A stretch of 8,598 bases of DNA, taken from contig JAKBAQ010000115.1 in NCBI GenBank assembly GCA_021808985.1, positions 1-8,598 on the forward strand, given 5' to 3'. Made by a program: the position numbers and the translations under genes. Below the pieces are notes generated by a model. That model worked only from the letters and a program-made list of their open reading frames with translations, ran no database searches and had not been told where the DNA came from. Origin of the DNA: Pseudomonadota bacterium (lineage in GTDB: Bacteria > Pseudomonadota > Alphaproteobacteria > Acetobacterales > Acetobacteraceae). Each line of letters starts with the position of its first letter. Position 1 is the first letter of the stretch. Of the stretch, positions 6,808 to 8,598 are shown piece by piece.

Positions 6808-7389
6808 TCAGGCCGCTTCGGTTGAGGGCATCGGCGGCGGCGGCGGCGGCGGGGTCTGCCCCTCGCGCGTCAGCCGCTCATTTGCCGCCGCCACGGCGTC
6901 ATTCAGGTCAGACTGCTTGCAAAGCCCCAAAATCACCGGATCACGCGGCTTGATATTGCTGCTGTTCCAGTGCGAGCGGTCACGGATTTTATGAATCGTG
7001 TCCTTCGTCGTGCCCAGTAGCTTGATCACCTGCGCATCGCTCAGATGCGGGTAATTGCGCAGCAGGTATGCAATCGCATCCGGCCTGTCATTGCGCTTGG
7101 CCACCGGCGTATAGCGTCCGCCCTTGCCCTTCTTGGGGTGCGGGTCGGCCGCCGCCAGCAATTTCAGCCGCAGCGCCGGATTTTTTTCGCAACGCGCGAT
7201 ATCCTCGGCCGCAACCTGCTTGTTCGCCACCGGATCATAGCCGTTGATTCCTTGCGCCACCTCGCCATCGGCGATCGCCTGTATCTCCAGCGGGTGCATG
7301 CCACAGAAATCGGCGATCTGCTCGAAGGTCAGCGCCGTCTTGTCAATCAGCCAAACGGCGGTAGCTTTGGGCATCAGGGGTAGAGACAT
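6808..7389 (-). CDS. trcR: DUF1013 cell-cycle transcriptional regulator, TrcR-like
   Basis: A 193-residue protein beginning PLMPKATAVWLIDKTALTF, then EQIADFCGMHPLEIQAIADGE (residues 23-43), with RPDAIAYLLRNYPHLSDAQVIKLLGTTKDTI (102-132) and KPRDPVILGLCKQSDL (147-162). This is the DUF1013 family, restricted to alphaproteobacteria. From memory, the Caulobacter member TrcR travels with RNA polymerase and adjusts cell-cycle transcription. Two helix-turn-helix-like segments (about 19-43 and 113-138) fit a DNA-binding role. The C-terminus ends in seven prolines (180-186) and MPSTEAA; the proline run comes from a pure CCG repeat. ATG 7389 is used; ATG 7374 is possible but would drop residues usually present in the family. 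AAAGG lies about 12 bases upstream, and a GANTC site abuts the start codon. Confidence 0.9.
   Translation of the reverse strand: MSLPLMPKATAVWLIDKTALTFEQIADFCGMHPLEIQAIADGEVAQGINGYDPVANKQVAAEDIARCEKNPALRLKLLAAADPHPKKGKGGRYTPVAKRNDRPDAIAYLLRNYPHLSDAQVIKLLGTTKDTIHKIRDRSHWNSSNIKPRDPVILGLCKQSDLNDAVAAANERLTREGQTPPPPPPPMPSTEAA
6832..6852. repeat. (CGG)7 trinucleotide repeat coding heptaproline
   Basis: Seven uninterrupted CGG units on the plus strand are read as seven identical CCG proline codons in the trcR-like gene. Use of one codon throughout suggests expansion by replication slippage. Copy number changes here would keep the frame. Confidence 0.9.
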
Positions 7390-7515
7390 GATTCAAATAC
7401 CTTTTAACGCCGCAGGCCGGCAGGCCTGGAACGGACACAATTGTTCTCTTGCTGTTCGCAAGTTAACCTTGCGCGGGGTATGGAACCCGCGCTACCCATC
7501 GGTCAAGATCGTTTT
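7390..7515. promoter_or_regulatory. Divergent control region between trcR-like and DUF1192 genes
   Basis: This 126-base region is dense in dyads: CAGGCC/GGCCTG (7413-7418/7423-7428), the palindrome ACAATTGT (7437-7444), CTTGC/GCAAG (7448-7452/7458-7462) and GCGCGGG/CCCGCGC (7471-7477/7486-7492). A GATTC (GANTC, the CcrM target class) sits at 7390-7394 next to the trcR start. TTAACCTT (7463-7470) resembles a CtrA half-site (TTAACCAT). Promoter boxes are not clear on either strand. Binding by CtrA or control by CcrM is inference. Confidence 0.4.
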
Positions 7516-7719
7516 ATGACAAATCCTGAAGAAGACCTCCCCCGCCCGTCAAAAAAACTTCTCACCCCCCCGGTGCTGGACACGCTCGGGGTCGATGAGC
7601 TGGAAGCCTATATCGGCGACCTGCATGCCGAAATCGCGCGCGTCAAAGGCGCCATCGCCGCCAAACAGGCCCACCGCAGCGCCGCCGAGGCGTTTTTCAA
7701 GCCGCCGCCGCGCGGCTGA
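7516..7719 (+). CDS. DUF1192 small protein
   Basis: A 67-residue protein with the core TPPVLDTLGVDELEAYIGDL, then HAEIARVKGAIAAKQAHRSAAEAFF, which matches the DUF1192 family of small alphaproteobacterial proteins. Residues about 26-62 should form one long amphipathic helix, probably a coiled coil; the ends are Pro-rich. ATG 7516 is chosen because the family begins close to the LTPP segment. Upstream in-frame TTG 7441 would read through the GCGCGGG hairpin and add unrelated residues. The ribosome binding site is weak (CAAGATCG). Function is unknown. It is divergent from the trcR-like gene, and no terminator is seen after its stop. Confidence 0.85.
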   Translation: MTNPEEDLPRPSKKLLTPPVLDTLGVDELEAYIGDLHAEIARVKGAIAAKQAHRSAAEAFFKPPPRG

Positions 7720-7913
7720 ATTTCCGCCTCCCCAGCCGCCGCTCCGCCCAGCGAGTCCCCCCCAACGCGCCGGCCGATTCCGGTCTACCAGCCCCACCCC
7801 CCCGCATGCCGGGCCGCACGGCCCCGCCATCTGGACCCGCGCGGCAATCTTCCCCCATAATCGTGAGCAGGGCGCGCGGCGGCGCGCCAAACAAAGCCTC
7901 GCGGAGAGTGTGG
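7720..7913 (+). promoter_or_regulatory. Probable lutB promoter and structured 5' UTR
   Basis: CATAAT (7856-7861, five of six matches to the -10 consensus) lies 18 bases after TGGACC (7832-7837, four of six matches to -35). That predicts a start point near 7868. The resulting leader of about 45 bases opens with a hairpin GGCGCGC/GCGCGCC (7871-7877/7882-7888) and ends with the lutB site GGAG (7903-7906). The rest of the 194-base gap is C-rich and shows no gene. No LldR/LutR-type operator is recognised. Confidence 0.4.
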
Positions 7914-8598
7914 ATGCTACAGAGCGCAGCAGCCTTTAAGGAGAACGCCACCAGCGCGATCGGCAATGCCGGGCTGCAGCGCGCCCTGGCCCGCGCCAAG
8001 CCGCATTTCGCCAAAAAACGCCAAGCCGCGATAGACCTCCTGCCCGAGTTCGAGGCCCTGCGCGAGGCCGCCAAAAACATCAAGAACCACACCATCGCCA
8101 ACCTGGATTTCTACCTGGAAACCTACGCGGCCGCGGTTGAAGCCTCAGGCGGCACCGTCCACTGGTGCTCCACCGCGCAGGACGCCCGCGCCGCGGTCCT
8201 CAAAATCTGCCGCGACGCCAACGTCAAAACCGTGACCAAGGGCAAATCCATGGTCACCGAGGAAATCGCCCTCAACCCCTTCCTGGAAGCCAACGGCATC
8301 ACCCCGGTCGAGACCGACCTCGGCGAATACATCCTGCAACTGCGCGGCGAATCCCCCAGCCACATCATCGCCCCCGCCTTCCACCTCAACCGCGAGGACT
8401 GGGAGGAAAGTTTCCGCAAATCCCATGCTGACCTTCCGGCGGATCGTGTTTTCCGGGAACGCCGGGACCTTCTCACCGAGGCGCGCGGCAAATTGCGCGA
8501 AAAATTCCTCACCGCCGACGCCGGCATCACCGGCGCCAACTTCCTCATCGCCGAGAGCGGCACCAGCGTCATCGTCACCAATGAGGGCAATGGCGACC
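7914..8598 (+). CDS. lutB: LutB, iron-sulfur L-lactate oxidation subunit, C-terminus beyond right edge
   Basis: The plus strand is open from ATG 7914 to the window edge (228 codons). TVTKGKSMVTEEIALNPFLE (106-125), VETDLGEYILQL (132-143), ESPSHIIAPAFHLNR (146-160) and ITGANFLIAESGTSVIVTNE (205-224) are the hallmarks of LutB/YkgF, the largest subunit of the LutABC L-lactate dehydrogenase complex that oxidises lactate to pyruvate. The ferredoxin-type cysteine clusters of this family lie in the missing C-terminal half. C99 and C85 here are not part of those motifs. GGAG at 7903-7906 gives a good ribosome binding site. Full family length is around 470 residues, so about half is present. lutA is not upstream, so it must lie downstream or elsewhere, probably with lutC. 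Confidence 0.94.
   Translation, partial: MLQSAAAFKENATSAIGNAGLQRALARAKPHFAKKRQAAIDLLPEFEALREAAKNIKNHTIANLDFYLETYAAAVEASGGTVHWCSTAQDARAAVLKICRDANVKTVTKGKSMVTEEIALNPFLEANGITPVETDLGEYILQLRGESPSHIIAPAFHLNREDWEESFRKSHADLPADRVFRERRDLLTEARGKLREKFLTADAGITGANFLIAESGTSVIVTNEGNGD

Noticed and set aside
6832..6852. CGG repeat as part of a CRISPR or intergenic repeat array
   Set aside because: It is a simple trinucleotide run inside the trcR-like coding sequence with no spacers.

Overview
This is a GC-rich stretch of bacterial chromosome with no sign of phage, insertion sequence, CRISPR array or plasmid functions. The gene set points to an alphaproteobacterium, probably of the Rhodospirillales/Acetobacteraceae type. 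It contains a DUF1013/TrcR cell-cycle protein, a DUF1192 protein, two DUF465 (YdcH-type) proteins and a ydcH-purE-purK run. The order-level guess is inference from families, not from any search.

Left third. A minus-strand block holds a diacylglycerol-kinase-family lipid kinase (2467 to 1595), malate dehydrogenase (1533 to 553) and a strong bidirectional hairpin terminator (495-528). A membrane antiporter subunit of the HyfB/NuoL/NuoM family then runs off the left edge (463 to 2). Divergent from the kinase, on the plus strand, are a calcineurin-like metallophosphoesterase of the LpxH-like group (2636-3544) and a family-4 glycosyltransferase (about 3567-4613). Kinase, phosphoesterase and glycosyltransferase together look like a small envelope-lipid or glycolipid module, but the substrates are not visible.

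Middle. The glycosyltransferase converges on, and overlaps by 14 bases, a minus-strand purine operon. Its order is ydcH-like, then purE, then purK, joined by two ATGA stop/start overlaps. PurK and PurE turn AIR into CAIR in IMP synthesis. A second DUF465 gene (6561-6728) lies divergently, and the space between the two holds three tandem hairpins and a possible 16-codon leader ORF.

Right third. A second bidirectional terminator (6760-6793) separates the plus-strand DUF465 gene from the convergent trcR-like gene (7389 to 6808), whose product ends in a pure CCG-encoded heptaproline. A dyad-rich intergenic region separates trcR from a divergent DUF1192 gene (7516-7719). Last comes lutB (from 7914, cut by the right edge), the iron-sulfur subunit of the LutABC lactate oxidation system, with a plausible promoter and a GC-rich 5' UTR hairpin.

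No clear new multi-gene system is present. The most unusual points are the missing canonical start of the glycosyltransferase, the compact HyfB-like protein placed directly behind a terminator, the leader-like region between the two DUF465 genes, and the proline repeat in TrcR.
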